From the NCBI GenBank assembly GCA_039704465.1, contig JASFAU010000016.1, forward strand, positions 124,001 through 188,000: a stretch of DNA of 64,000 nt, given 5' to 3'. The notes under the pieces were generated by a model that saw nothing but the letters and a program-made list of their open reading frames with translations, was not told where the DNA came from and ran no database searches. This DNA is from Plasmodiophora brassicae. Taxonomy: Eukaryota; Endomyxa; Phytomyxea; Plasmodiophorida; Plasmodiophoridae. This document shows positions 9,001 to 19,979 of this stretch, in pieces; within the stretch, counting starts at the first letter, position 1, and every line of letters starts with the position of its first letter. The position numbers and the translations under genes were made by a program.

Positions 9001-9036
9001 GATCAGATGCAAGCCGAACATCAGATGCAAGCCGAA
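9001..9036 (+). repeat. short tandem repeat, two units
   Basis: The motif ATCAGATGCAAGCCGAA occurs twice head to tail, separated by one base. It lies 70 bp upstream of the tRNA gene. Confidence 0.7.
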
Positions 9037-9104
9037 TACAGCGCGCCGCCGCAACGAGTTTTAATAAAAAACTTTGCAAAGCGTCCAAAGTGAGCGTGAG
9101 CTGG

Positions 9105-9183
9105 CTTCGTGACCGAGTTGGTTAAGGTGGTAGATTCGAAATCTACTGGGCTTGCCCGCGCGCGTTCGAATCGCGTCGAAGCC
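9105..9183 (+). tRNA. tRNA-Ser (CGA anticodon)
   Basis: The acceptor stem GGCTTCG pairs fully with CGAAGCC. The D-arm contains ACCGAGTTGGTTAAGGT. The anticodon stem GTAGA/TCTAC encloses the loop TTCGAAA, giving anticodon CGA (reads UCG). The variable arm GGGCTTGCCC is a paired long arm, as in serine tRNAs. The T-arm carries GTTCGAATC. No intron is present and CCA is not encoded. A T-rich run follows at about 9184-9194, the RNA polymerase III terminator. Confidence 0.95.
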
Positions 9184-9533
9184 TTTGTTTTTTTGCTATT
9201 GATTGATCTGTACAATGCTTCTCCGCCAAAAAACGATCGCCAACATCTGATGAGGGGCACCCCCTCGGGCCGTAGGCCACTTTGGGCGGCGGCGACGATG
9301 TACGTTTTTCCCGATCCGTGTCATTGCTCTGACGAAAGTGGGGCAACTACATGGTCCTTGACGAAATGTGAAGAGATGGAGGACAAGTAAGGCTACCAGA
9401 TGCCCGGGTCACTTGGGTCCAACTGGACTGTGGGTTTCTCGGGGAATGCTTCACATCACGCTGGCATACGGACGGTGGGCGGCATGGTTTATTCGGATCG
9501 TCCAGATAGAAACCCACATAGCCGCCGTTACAA
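9184..9533. other. intergenic stretch after the tRNA gene
   Basis: Holds the T-run terminator of the tRNA and the 3' flank of the minus-strand His-rich gene. No gene is seen. Confidence 0.6.
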
Positions 9534-10138
9534 TTACGCCCAGTGGCCGCTGCACACAAATCTCATCAGAAAGGGAGCTGACCGTCGTCCAGTGCCTCAC
9601 GTACTGATGCCCATCGGTGGCGCCTTCGTAATGGTGGTCGCTGTTGGCAGCCAGTCAGATATGCATACACAACGTGGGCCACGTTACTTTGCACGTACTG
9701 TTCACCATCGGCGTCGTCGTGATATTCATGTTCGTGATCCTCCTCCTCGTCATCCTCCTCGCCCTGCCATCAGTGTGGTCAGTCTCTTTCACCATATACA
9801 TGCCGTGCCGGCCACACTTACATCGTGATGGTAGCCGTGAGAGTGCGCGTCGCCTGTCCAGAACCAGGACGATCAGAGTCACATCGTCACATTCACGCAG
9901 CAACGCAACGAACCGTGGTGATGGCGGTCGTGCTCCGCCCACTCATCGCCGTGCACGTCGCGACTGCGAAACGCGTCACTTACCCGCATATAGACTGCGC
10001 CCTAAGATTCACTTACTGGTCGATATGGCCGTCACCGTGGAACACCTTCAGGCGCGTGTCGTCGGCGTCGACCCCGTTGAGGAACATCATGACTACGAGG
10101 GCCATAGCCAGGAGCAACCCAAATGGGGACGACAACAT
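9534..10138 (-). CDS. secreted His/Asp/Glu-rich protein, paralogue A
   Basis: Six exons on the minus strand: 10138-10017, 9963-9914, 9853-9822, 9763-9699, 9640-9605 and 9549-9534. All introns are GT...AG and 53-60 nt. They join to 106 codons plus TAA. Residues 1-25 form a signal peptide (hydrophobic LLLAMALVVMMFLNGVDA). The mature part has DDTRLKVFHGDGHIDH, RDVHGDEWAEHDRHHHG, an Asp/Glu/His run ending HEYHDDADGEH, DHHYEGATDGH, and the end HGHWA. About one mature residue in four is His. No family is known to me; His/Asp clusters suggest binding of zinc, copper or nickel outside the cell or in the secretory pathway. It is divergent from its paralogue at 10615-11150. The model is strongly supported because exon phases and sequence match that gene. 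Confidence 0.85.
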
Positions 10139-10614
10139 TTCGGGATTTTCGTGAATGGCCACCGCATTGCAAGCGCAGCTCGCCACGATCCGACCTCAAC
10201 GGTGTGTCACGGCGCATGACATCACGCCTCGACCAGTAGCCAGTTTGTAATGGACTTCGGTGCTTCTGCAATGCCGAAAGCGGCTTGAAGTCATTGCATT
10301 CTTTTCTGGCCAAGGTACTTCTAAGACGATGTATAGACTACGCCAGCCCTAGCGCGCGCGCGTTGGACAGCGGTGTACGTAGCTGGGCGGCTTCGTGTGC
10401 CCCCCACCTTGGTAATGCGTAGTACACTAGTAAAGGTTTACGCAGGCGGCCTGCCGAGTTCTCCGACCACGATCGACACGTCACTGCGCGTGACTCAACT
10501 GGGCTCGGTCGGCATCGTTGATATGTCGAAGATGTCTACCGTCAGAGGCATTTCCTTCATATATTTAGCACAGACGCAGCACCGTTCGAAATCATAAGAT
10601 TCATCGGTTGGCCC
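10139..10614. promoter_or_regulatory. shared divergent promoter region of the His-rich pair
   Basis: The 476-bp gap between the two divergent start codons must hold both promoters. It contains a GCGCGCGCG run near 10353 and the AT-rich stretch TATATTTAGCA near 10560. I cannot identify a metal-response element by eye. The role is inferred from layout only. Confidence 0.45.
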
Positions 10615-11150
10615 ATGCGTGCACTATCAGTTGTTTTCACAGTCGCCTTGTTCGTGGTCGGCATGCTTGCTCCTGTTGAGGCCGGCGACACTCGGATGAA
10701 GGTCTTCCACGGCGATGGCCATATTGATCAGTACGTCGACGCGTAATTGCCCACTTCTCTTTCCTAACAGCAGCCGTAGCCGCGACGTTCATGGTGACGA
10801 CTGGGCTGAACACGACCGTCACCATTACGGCCATGCAACATCTGAAGGATTCCACCATGACGTAAGTTACCCCTCACGTTTGATGATGCCGTCCGGCTAA
10901 CGTACCGTGCTCGCAGGGTGAGGACAACGACGACGCGGAAGACCACGACCACGAATATCACGACGACGCAGAAGGAGAACAGTACGTATCCTCCGACTTC
11001 TAGCGGTCATTGGAATCTAACATGCGTGAACCACAGTGATCACCACTACGAGGGCGCCACCGACGGCCACCAGTAGGTTTCACTGCCAACTTGAATGCCA
11101 TTGCACGATTAAGTGACGGTTGTTATGATGACAGCGGGCATTGGGCGTGA
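10615..11150 (+). CDS. secreted His/Asp/Glu-rich protein, paralogue B
   Basis: Five exons: 10615-10730, 10780-10861, 10917-10981, 11037-11072 and 11135-11150. Introns are GT...AG, 49-62 nt, giving 104 codons plus TGA. The signal peptide is MRALSVVFTVALFVVGMLAP. The mature part reads GDTRMKVFHGDGHID, RDVHGDDWAEHDRHHYG, an acidic/His run with DHDHEYHDDAEGEH, DHHYEGATDGH and a terminal HGHWA, nearly matching paralogue A. Exons of 65, 36 and 16 nt have identical sizes in both genes. The first acceptor is ambiguous (AG at 10770, 10773 or 10779); the last one reproduces the paralogue exactly. This gene lacks the intron that splits HHHG/DAHSHG in paralogue A. Metal binding is an inference from composition. 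Confidence 0.87.
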
Positions 11151-11523
11151 GTTGACCTGCGAAGTCCATTTGGACGCGGTAGTATTCTATTAATACAGCT
11201 GCCTGATGAGTGGTGACTGGTGAGCCTAGACGAGATGACCCCGACGTTTCGTGCTTCGTCTATACAAATGGGATATTTATACATTTAAGGGCAGGTCGGG
11301 AAGCGACTCGGAGGTGGAATTAGTAACTGCTCCCAGCCTCGCCAATGCCACAATCGGTTGCCTTCTCAGGATGTCGATTGCAGAGCCGAGACCTGTTCGG
11401 TCCCAGCCACGCAGGAGTTCGCCGAGAAGACGATCGCCATCGTTCGACAGCCCATGCCGGTCCAGCCGCAGTCCTCGATTCGTCATATCGAACTGGCAGC
11501 GGAGGACACATCTTGCGGATCGC
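11151..11523. other. intergenic stretch between convergent gene ends
   Basis: Lies between the end of His-rich gene B and the stop of the minus-strand Mediator gene. Frames here show no family resemblance. Confidence 0.5.
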
Positions 11524-14500
11524 TCAGCAGGAACATTCTAGCAACGGGACAATGTCAAACCTGATTCGCGTAACCATCTGCAGAAGCAAACAGACCTGCT
11601 GGATGAACTGCAGCTGAATTGTGAGAACGTTCTCGTTCTCCGGTTCCGTTGTCAACGGTATACCGTGCAAGATGATATCGGCTCGAAGAACATCAGGAAC
11701 CGAATCATGAATGGTGACGAGTGCGCTCGCAATTTCGTCCAGCGCTCGCCTCGTGCTGACAAGTCGACAGAACTGGGTAACGCGTACTAGGTTGGCGACT
11801 GTGTACGGTGGGGCCAGCATGTTGTCGAAATACGCCTGAAGGGACGACTGTCCGAAGCCATCAGGCAACCGGACAGAAAGCCGGCCCGAGTCGGCATCGC
11901 CTTCGCCGGCTCCAGACAGCTTGACGATACCAACAGCTGAGGATGGTCGTTGCTTAACGAATTCGTCAAATGCCACATTCTCCTGCTGCCTGTGTGTCGA
12001 AACAACCGTCGAATGTGAGCAAGCATCCCATTCAGATCCTGCACTGGCTAGCTACCTAATGCATTTTCGGTGCCAGTTGCGAAGTGCCCACAGAATACCG
12101 TCCCGGTCATGAACAGTGAGCGAAGGAGCCGAACTGGGTAAAAATTCCAGCAGGATTTGATTGTCTGCGACCACGATACCGTCAATTAGTGTAGTGGAAA
12201 AGGAATCGCTTGATAGCCTACCTTTGATGATGCGCATGTCGATCCAGTGCTGTGGCATCATTTTCGTGTTTCGAAACACGATGCGAAGACAGGTGGCGGA
12301 CTCAGGGACAATGTCGACATGCGGCAGTGCGTTCGCCATCGCCTGCGTCTGCTGGGCTTGCACTTCGTCAATCTACACAAACGTTATACATTCCGCACTG
12401 GTATACCCACATGTCCACGTACCCAATCAAGAGCTGCGTTTACTGCGACCCAGCATTGATGGACAGTGGCCAGAACCCTCATCAGGCCGCTGCTATCGGT
12501 ATTCAGGATATTCTGCAAATGCAAACTGAAACAGGTACTCAGCCAACGCAACGATCGTTCACAGGGCGCAGACGGTCACGAACGTTTGGGGGAACTGCCT
12601 TGGCAGAACATGAAGGCCGAACCGCATGGTATGATCCGGAGCAGGTATAACGACAATGCGAACGGAGATTGTTGCCCCAGTTGCCGGATCGTCCCACCGA
12701 ATGACGAGACTGTCACAGTGTAAGGAACATATGATGAGCCCTTTCAGTGCGGCATGATCCGATCCTGCAGGTGACGCTTAGTAAACGCGGGCACTTCATT
12801 CTGGGCACAAAGGTTGCTTACGCGTCTCTAGTAAAGACAGCAATGATGCGGCCAAGCTCACAAGAGCAACGAATGCAGATAGCTCGACGCGGAAAGTGTC
12901 GAAAACGTCGGCAAGCGGGCCCCTCTCGCCAATGACGTACGAAAACGCGACCGACTGCCTGTCTGCATTGCATACCATACCTGTCGTATTGAGAATTAGG
13001 AGCCGATTCGAGCCAGCTTGCGAATAGAGTTACCGGTCCTGTTCGTGACCTGACGGAGAGCAGGGATGGCTCGATCACCCAGCGCAGACAAATCCACCCT
13101 AGCTGACATCGACACGCCCTCACACGACAGCGTTGCCGGGAAAGCGCGCGGGCACGACTGCATCCGAAGAATAGCCACACGAACAGACAGAGTTCCCGCG
13201 CCGAGCTTTACAACTGGCATCGGCGACCTAGCGAAGCAGGTCAGGGCAATTCCCACGATACGTTGCAGGTCAGTACTAACAGATGCATAGCCAATGTCCC
13301 CATGATGACGTGCTTTTGAGCCGCTGTGGCTATTGCCCGGATGGCGTCGACAGTTAGGCAGCTCAGAAGATGGTCGGCAGCCTGCCCTAGGGATGTGCCC
13401 TTCGACGTATCCAGTGGTGCAGATCCGGCGATGGCATGAAAGTCAAGGCTGTCTGCTCGAGAGCTATCCCTTCGGGACACTTGGAGGGAAACATTGAACC
13501 CATCTTTGAGCTCAATGACAAGCTGGCTGATCGCGAACTCTGACAAGCGTACCGACACAGCATGACTCGCCTGATTCCCGGCAATGTGACGCCGATAGCA
13601 GTCATACCCGATAGCTCTGGAACCACATTCGTCAGTCCGCATGCGATCAAGCAGTGCACGAATCTGAGGACCTCAACAGCACAATTATGTGCTCGATAAC
13701 GGCGTTGAAAGCAATGTTGGCAATAATGTGGTGCGATTTCAACGGCGATCGGTTCAAATGATCGGACATCAATCGCAAGAACCGATCCCAGAATGGCGAA
13801 TGGAACTGCTGTAGACGCAGACCAAACCGACCGGTATTCCGACAAACTGAAACCCGAACGGTTACACCGTCAGGAAATGCAATAGAGCCCTGAGCCACGT
13901 TCATTTAGAAACACGGATCCGGGCAAGAACCAAGACCGACGAACCGTGGAAAAGATTTTAACCATCAAGGACGACTGTTCAAGGTCAAGCGATGCCCAGC
14001 AGATCACAGCCGAAGCAGCATCGTTCAGGTAACCACACAGATCGGCGAGACGAAAGCGGATGCTCGTTGATATGGCCTTATCGAGCAAGGTAGAGAGCTG
14101 TGTGCGCGAGACGGCAATCCCCACCATGGAGCAATCGAACGGCGGCGAGTGTGTAACCGACAATGGCGCGAGCGTGATACGCAGGACATTCCCAGTTGAC
14201 CGCTGGCCTGGGACCGATTGCACGCTGTATGATCATGTTGGCATGATTTCAACAGGCATGCCGCGGACTGTACGTACCTCGACAGATGGCCTGGTGCAGG
14301 CACATCGCCAATGCCTTTCGACCAGTACCGAATGTCAAGGGACGCTCGGTCGTCGTCAACAGCAACAACAGTATCGGGACGCGTTTTCGCAATTCCCTCG
14401 GCCATCTGTACGTTCCGGGGTTGAACAACCCAGCAAGTGACCAGCGAAAGGTTGCAGACGAACCTCTTTCAATGACGACAGTTGCGCTCTCGCCCGGAAC

Positions 14501-15344
14501 CGACGTATAACGTCGCACAGCACGTTGAGCTGCCCGCGCTCCGAACGTTTGTCGTCACCAGTGTCGGCGCGCAGCTCTTGGTTGCACTGATCGATGAGTT
14601 GCCTGTCGGCCCCTTTGCCGCCGACATCCACACTGTCGACGTACCAATGCACGGCACTGTGCACACATAGCAGCGTCAGTCCCACACAGGTCCATCCCAT
14701 ACCGGGAACAACGGAACTAACGGCGCCGGATGCATCCGTAATCGGAGCGTCAGGGCAACCCTGAAGTCGCCGTCGACTTTGAATCTGGCAACGCCATTGC
14801 TGACGCCGAGACATGTCATTCTCGACGGCACCGGTTCGCAGGCCAATCGTTGACGAACAAGGGAGGTCAACCGTTGGGTAACCGTGGGCGACGGTCCTGT
14901 AGAGACGGGGCGGCGCTCTTCAAACAAGCCGTTCAGCGCCGGGAACCATTTGTACCCCAATGTGCTGTACAGATGGACGGCACAGGGCACGTCCCACATT
15001 GGATACAGGGCATGGTCGACGCGTAGCGTGAACGGGCGCAGCAGCAGGGAGTACCGCCGGAACACGCCGTCGTTCGCACTGATGAACGATTTCAGGCGGT
15101 TCAGGGCGTGCAGCGGTTCGACGGATCGCAGCAGCCATTTCGCAACGATCAGCAGGCGCACGAACCGCTGCCGGGCGACCCACAGGAACCGGTGCAGCGT
15201 CGCCCGGTCGACCCGGCCGCCCGCCAGCAGCGCGCGGAACTCGCCCCGCGTGCACGCCGCCAGCGCCGCCAGCAGGTCGGCCAGGCGCACGCTGTCGGGC
15301 GCGACCCGCCGCTGCGCCCGACGACGGGGCACGGCGCGCGGCAT
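11524..15344 (-). CDS. MED14: Mediator complex subunit 14 (MED14/Rgr1-like)
   Basis: A multi-exon minus-strand gene. The first exon (15344 to about 14750) carries the MED14 N-terminal pattern: LADLLAALAACTRGEFRALL, then FLWVARQRFVRLLIVAKWLL, then LPMW-type VPCAVHLYSTLGYKWFP. Next comes the knotted segment DGDFRVALTL, continued by GWTCVGLTLLCV and VLCDVIRRF. In the last two exons HRKCIR joins QQENVAFDEFVKQ across a GTAGCT...CACAG intron (phase 2). MED14 is the scaffold linking head, middle and tail of Mediator in RNA polymerase II initiation, in the nucleus. Middle exons (12.4-14.5 kb) are open in segments, but I did not fix every junction. Divergently paired with DRC4. Confidence 0.72.
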
Positions 15345-15754
15345 GCTGCAGCTGCTGACGCGCGACGCCCCCAGCCCGATAATAAACGCCGGGCCTGCCT
15401 CCCGCCAACGTCACGCCCCGGCCTCCCACCCACCCCGGGCACAAACCGACTCTGACTGCACCCGCGCCCTGCGCAGTCTGCGCCCGTCTGCCTCCTCTGC
15501 GGGCCCCTGGCCAAGGGGCGTCGTCTGGGGATGGGAACGTATCTACCTATATACCCTATACATAGGTTGCATAGAGTCAGCGGCCCGACCTTGTCTGTCC
15601 TGATTCCGGCAGGTCGAGCCAGGCGATCGGCGTCTGGCAAACAACCGACCTGAAGCAGGTCGGGGTGCGATCAAGACGGTACCGTGTACATGGTATAATT
15701 ATATCGGTGTTGGCTGTGTGACGGGGTTAACGAGCGTCGTCGTCGTCGTTGGGG
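15345..15754. promoter_or_regulatory. divergent promoter region between MED14 and DRC4
   Basis: A 410-bp gap between two divergent starts. AT-rich islands stand out against the GC-rich surroundings: CTATATACCCTATACATAG near 15548 and GGTATAATTATATC near 15692. The latter lies some 60 bp before the DRC4 ATG and may be core promoter sequence. Inference from position. Confidence 0.4.
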
Positions 15755-17506
15755 ATGTCGTCGAAGAAGGGGAAGAAGGGCAAGAAGGCGAAGGAGCCGG
15801 AGGAGAAGGCAGCCCCGGACCAGTACGACATGATGGATAGCGATCAGCTCAAGATGGCCATCGTCGAGATGACGGCGAGGCTGAAGGAATTCAAGAACCA
15901 GCGCATCAGCTTCCAGATCGAACGGGTAACGATACGCATTGTGAGCCGAGGTCGGGGACGCCTCTCCTGACCTGCCTGAACCGTCAGGACCAAGTCCAGC
16001 AGTTCCTGGACATTGCCCATGACGAAGTCAAGCTGAAGGAGGCCGCATTGGAAAACATTGAGAGCGAGATGGAGAAGAAGCAGGAAATGCACCTAAATGA
16101 CATTCGGTGGTACATGTCGAAAGTGACGCACCTGGAGCTTGATCATCAGAACAGTCTGAACCTCGTACGGTGCGCGTATGCCCTTCTCGGCGGGCCTCCA
16201 GCTGACCTGTCTGTGCAGATCGAGCAAGAGAGTGAAGCAACGAGGAAGAACGAGGCGGAACGGAGCGAGGGGCGCCGAGCCCAACTTCGGGCGCAGCATG
16301 ATGAGCTGGTCGCAAAGATCAACGAGGAAGGCGTCGCGCACGAGCAGGCCATACGCAGCCTGCTGGGCCTGCAACAGAAAGAGATCCGGAAGCTCAACCA
16401 GGAATTCGAGAAACAGTCGAACCAGTTGGCCAATCGGTACCAGGCGAAACTGGCCCAGCTCAGCGCCGACCTTGACCTTCAGCGCAAGGTGACCAATACC
16501 GTCGCCCGGGGCCAAGCACTGGAACTTACTCTTGCGATCAGATGGAGATCCATGAGATCGAAGAGCGCATGAACACGCACATCAATGACCTCATGCAGAA
16601 CCACGAGAAGTCGTTCAACGAGATGCGCGATTATTATAATTCGATCACGCGCGACAATCTCGCGTTGATCAACTCGTTGAAGGATGAACTCGGCGAGCTG
16701 AAATCGAAGGCGATCATCAATGAGCGGACCATTGAGGAGATTGGCCACGAGAACAGGTACGTTGGCCGACCCGATGGACGATCCGCGCGCTGACAGTGGT
16801 CGACCACAGGAAGCTGAGCGAACCGCTGACACAAACGCAGAACGAATTGAAAGACCTGAAGGCCAAGCTGGCCAGCTATCACAAGGAGAAGCACTCGTTA
16901 AAGCTGGCCAAGATTCGGGCGGCGCAACTAGATGCACAGCTTAAACGAGAGACCGCACAGGTGGGTACCGAGGTCGGCGCTGGGCACCGTCACAAGTACT
17001 GACGAAGTCCCGTTAGATGGAGGTCCTGACGAGCAGCGTCAACGAGATCCAGAACGATCGCGATCGTCTGTACGCGCAGTTCGAATCGATCATTAGCAGT
17101 GTCCAAACGAAAGCCGTCGACAAGAGCAGCGCATTGGAGAAACAGCTGGACAAATTCATTGAGCGGTAACCTTGTCGAAGCCAGCACCGTAATCGCGTGA
17201 CGTGCCCTGATCGTTGACACCAGGTTTACGAGGAAATCGAACCAGTTCAATGAAGTCGTATCGGCAGCCAACCTGGACAACAAGGTTGTCGGTGAGCTGA
17301 CGAACAAGCTCGACGCCGTGCTGGATTCGAAGAACGCGCAGATCAAGCAGCTCGCGCTCCAGATCGCTCAAGCCACGAAGGCGCACGACAACCTGGTTCG
17401 AATCTACAACGCCAAGCTGCCCGAGCTCGGCATCCCGGTCAAAGGCATTGATATCGCGCTGCTCGGTGAACCGCAGCGACCTGGGGAGCAGACGATCGAA
17501 CCATAA
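15755..17506 (+). CDS. DRC4: dynein regulatory complex subunit 4 (GAS8)
   Basis: Seven exons: 15755-15925, 15988-16164, 16219-16488, 16542-16756, 16810-16960, 17017-17165 and 17224-17506, with GT-AG introns of 53-62 nt. The product opens with a lysine-rich start (MSSKKGKKGKKAKEPEE), then is almost wholly coiled coil. Family blocks are visible: QLKMAIVEMTARLKEFKNQR, FNEMRDYYNSITRDNLALI, and a C-terminal NLVRIYNAKLPELGIP. DRC4 is a core linker of the nexin-dynein regulatory complex, which fixes dynein regulation to the ciliary doublet microtubules. Its presence means the organism builds a motile flagellum. Length is as usual for the family. Confidence 0.92.
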
Positions 17507-17536
17507 ACAGCACGTCCAATGTATATTTACGATACG

Positions 17537-19156
17537 TTAACTGGCCTTCGGCGGCGCAATCCCTTTGGTGTGGATGAAGACTCTTGAGTGACCGCTCAGC
17601 TGTACTCGCTTCATGAAGCCTTCGACGTACTGAATCTGCACATTCAACGGCAGCCGTAGAGCGGCGCCTTGGACGATTTGCGTTACACGTCCCACTTCCG
17701 TTGCAGACCTTGCCAAAGCCAGTTGGCGGTCAGCGTTACAGCCCTGATGGTGACCACTACGTCGACGTACAGAGGTTTCAAGCTCCCGGGATAGTAGATA
17801 TGAGATGCTTCAGGAAAGCACTGCTTGCAATACCATGGCGGTTGCGGTAACAGATCGGGAAGCCGCTGCATCGAATGGGAATAAGATACAGTCAGCCGCA
17901 GACAGCAAACGAGACAAACAGTGATGCAGGATATGTGCGCCATTCGAGAGCAACCGTCGCAGGTCAGCTGATGGGGGTGGCTGGGAGGAACTTTGCTAGA
18001 GCATGGATCGCATGCAAGGCCAGCCTGTAGCAACTGCTAAACAACCTATTTGCACAGGATACACGGCCAGCACGTACCAGGTTGGTCTTGCGAGTCACGT
18101 ACATCTGAGCAAGATCCCCAATAAATTGAGGTGGAGGTCGCCGCTGAGGTTGCTGCTGCTGCTGTTGCTGGCGTTGCGGTTGTGACTGTGAAGGGAGTCG
18201 CGCAGGCTGTGTCCCCGCTGCCGGAATCTTCCGTGCTGAGATACACATGAAACCAGTGAGACGTGAGATGACCCATACAGTGAAGCACGCGTATGTACAT
18301 TGCGGCTGTAGCGCCTGCTGTTGCTGATGTTGTTGGACAATTCGTTGGGCGATAGAATTTCCAGCAGCTTCTGTGGCCAGAATCAGACGGACGCGTGCCG
18401 CAGCATTCTCGGCGATTCTTACCGGGCGTACTCTTTGGGCATCGGCAATGACTTTGGCAACTCAAACAATTCCTGCACCGTTGAGCGATTCGGCATAGGC
18501 AGACACTGGATCCTCTTTGCTTCGCCATGAGCGCTGTGTGCAGAACGACAATGTCGGCCTGTACCAAACCCGGCTATTACTATGGAGCATCAGGGACAAC
18601 CGAGAGCGGAGGTCACCTGCGTTCCTTTCGACGAATATTCACTGATAAACGCTTCAAAGTCGCGCAATTCTGCATTGGTGTCCTGGAGAACCTCTGCTCA
18701 GTATCCACATTTCGAGACGACACGAAGAGGACACGACTACCCGAGCACGATTCCCGTTCGGCGATGCCTGCTTCTCAGAAACGGCGTGATCTCCGGCAAT
18801 CATGGTTGGACTTCGGGCAGGTGCCGCAGCAACATGAATATTCGTAGGCGTCATCAGCCTATTATTGTTCGGCACAGGTCTCGTTTGGCTCGGAAATGCT
18901 GGACGGAGAGGGGAAAGCCGCTGAGTGGGATGATACAACAGACGCGAACGAGAGCCGTACGAGGTTGAGGAGTTGTCGGCATTGGTGGCGTAGACGTGGT
19001 TGACTGCGTGTGTCTCTACGATCGAATATGAATCATGTGGTGAATGCAACGAGGGTCGGCGCTCACCGGTGCGGACGACATCGGCTCCTCGTCGGAATCC
19101 TCGAAGTAGTCCGGCGTGACCGGCTCGATCTCCATGAACCCATCCGTGAACGACAT
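17537..19156 (-). CDS. PHD-finger protein with Gln-rich middle
   Basis: Minus strand, several exons. The start at 19156 gives an acidic N-terminus (MSFTDGFMEIEPVTPDYFED, then SDEEP) that ends at a GTGAGC donor. The middle is low-complexity, with HQQQQALQPQ and a Q7 run. Near 18000-17800 lies a PHD finger: ACDPCSS, LTCDGCSRMAHISC, then after an intron RLPDLL, PPWYCKQCF. This gives the C-x2-C, C-x2-C, H-x2-C, C-x2-C ligand order. A last exon ends VFIHTKGIAPPKAS at 17537. PHD fingers read histone H3 tails; a nuclear chromatin role is expected, but the orthologue is not recognised. Junctions in the Gln-rich part are not certain. Confidence 0.7.
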
Positions 19157-19979
19157 GTCGGGACGAGCGGACGGTGCCAGAAGCGGAGACACGCCCGCCG
19201 GCCAGCCTGCCCCGAGCCGCCCAGGTTTGGAGCCCGATCCCCGAACTCCTCAGACGTCGGTGCACTTCTCACTGGACGTTATAAATAGCGACCCAGCCAA
19301 ATGGTCAACTGTCGGCAAAAAACAACACGGGCGCGGTGTGCGCGCACAACGTCGTCGGGGAATACGGGAATGGTATGCTGGGGCCTAAACCGTTGTTTAA
19401 GCACAATCCCGACTTTAAAGACATTGCCCTAGGAGCAATTGTTGCCGTAACCATACATGGGCTCTATGAATTGTGGGGGTAAATAAGAACGGAACAGCAT
19501 TGGACCGCGGATGCGACTCTGCGTTGAAAATTGTCTCGAGAGTCTGTAAAGGGATACAATGGCTACCTTCCAGCTTCTCATCGAAATCTGCATAGCCTGG
19601 GGCACGAGGGCACGTGAGTTAACAGATCCGTGCTCTCCACAACGATGCAGACTGCGAACGCCTGTCCTGTTGGTGTATCTGCTCAGCCAGACATTCGACA
19701 CGGGAACGATTGTAGACGCTCGCGTGTTTTATCGTCAAGTTCGTTGTCAAACTCTTTCAGCACGACTGTAGAACTTCTCCGGTGATGTCGACATCGGGTT
19801 TCGCACAGTCGCCGAATCTCGCGTTTTATCTGCTAGAGCGATCAGCGTCAAAGCGGTCTGCGGCTGCATGCCTGGTGAGACGTGCCGGGATTGCTTTCGA
19901 TGTAATCTATCCTTTTGTGTCGGAAACGAGCAATAACAGAGGCGAAACGAGAAACGGTGCCCCCGCTGCGGGCATCCCG
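19157..19979. other. intergenic stretch
   Basis: Contains a TATAAATA box-like sequence near 19281 and short frames on both strands without family resemblance. No RNA gene is recognised. It may hold a non-coding transcript, but nothing in the sequence shows one. Confidence 0.5.
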
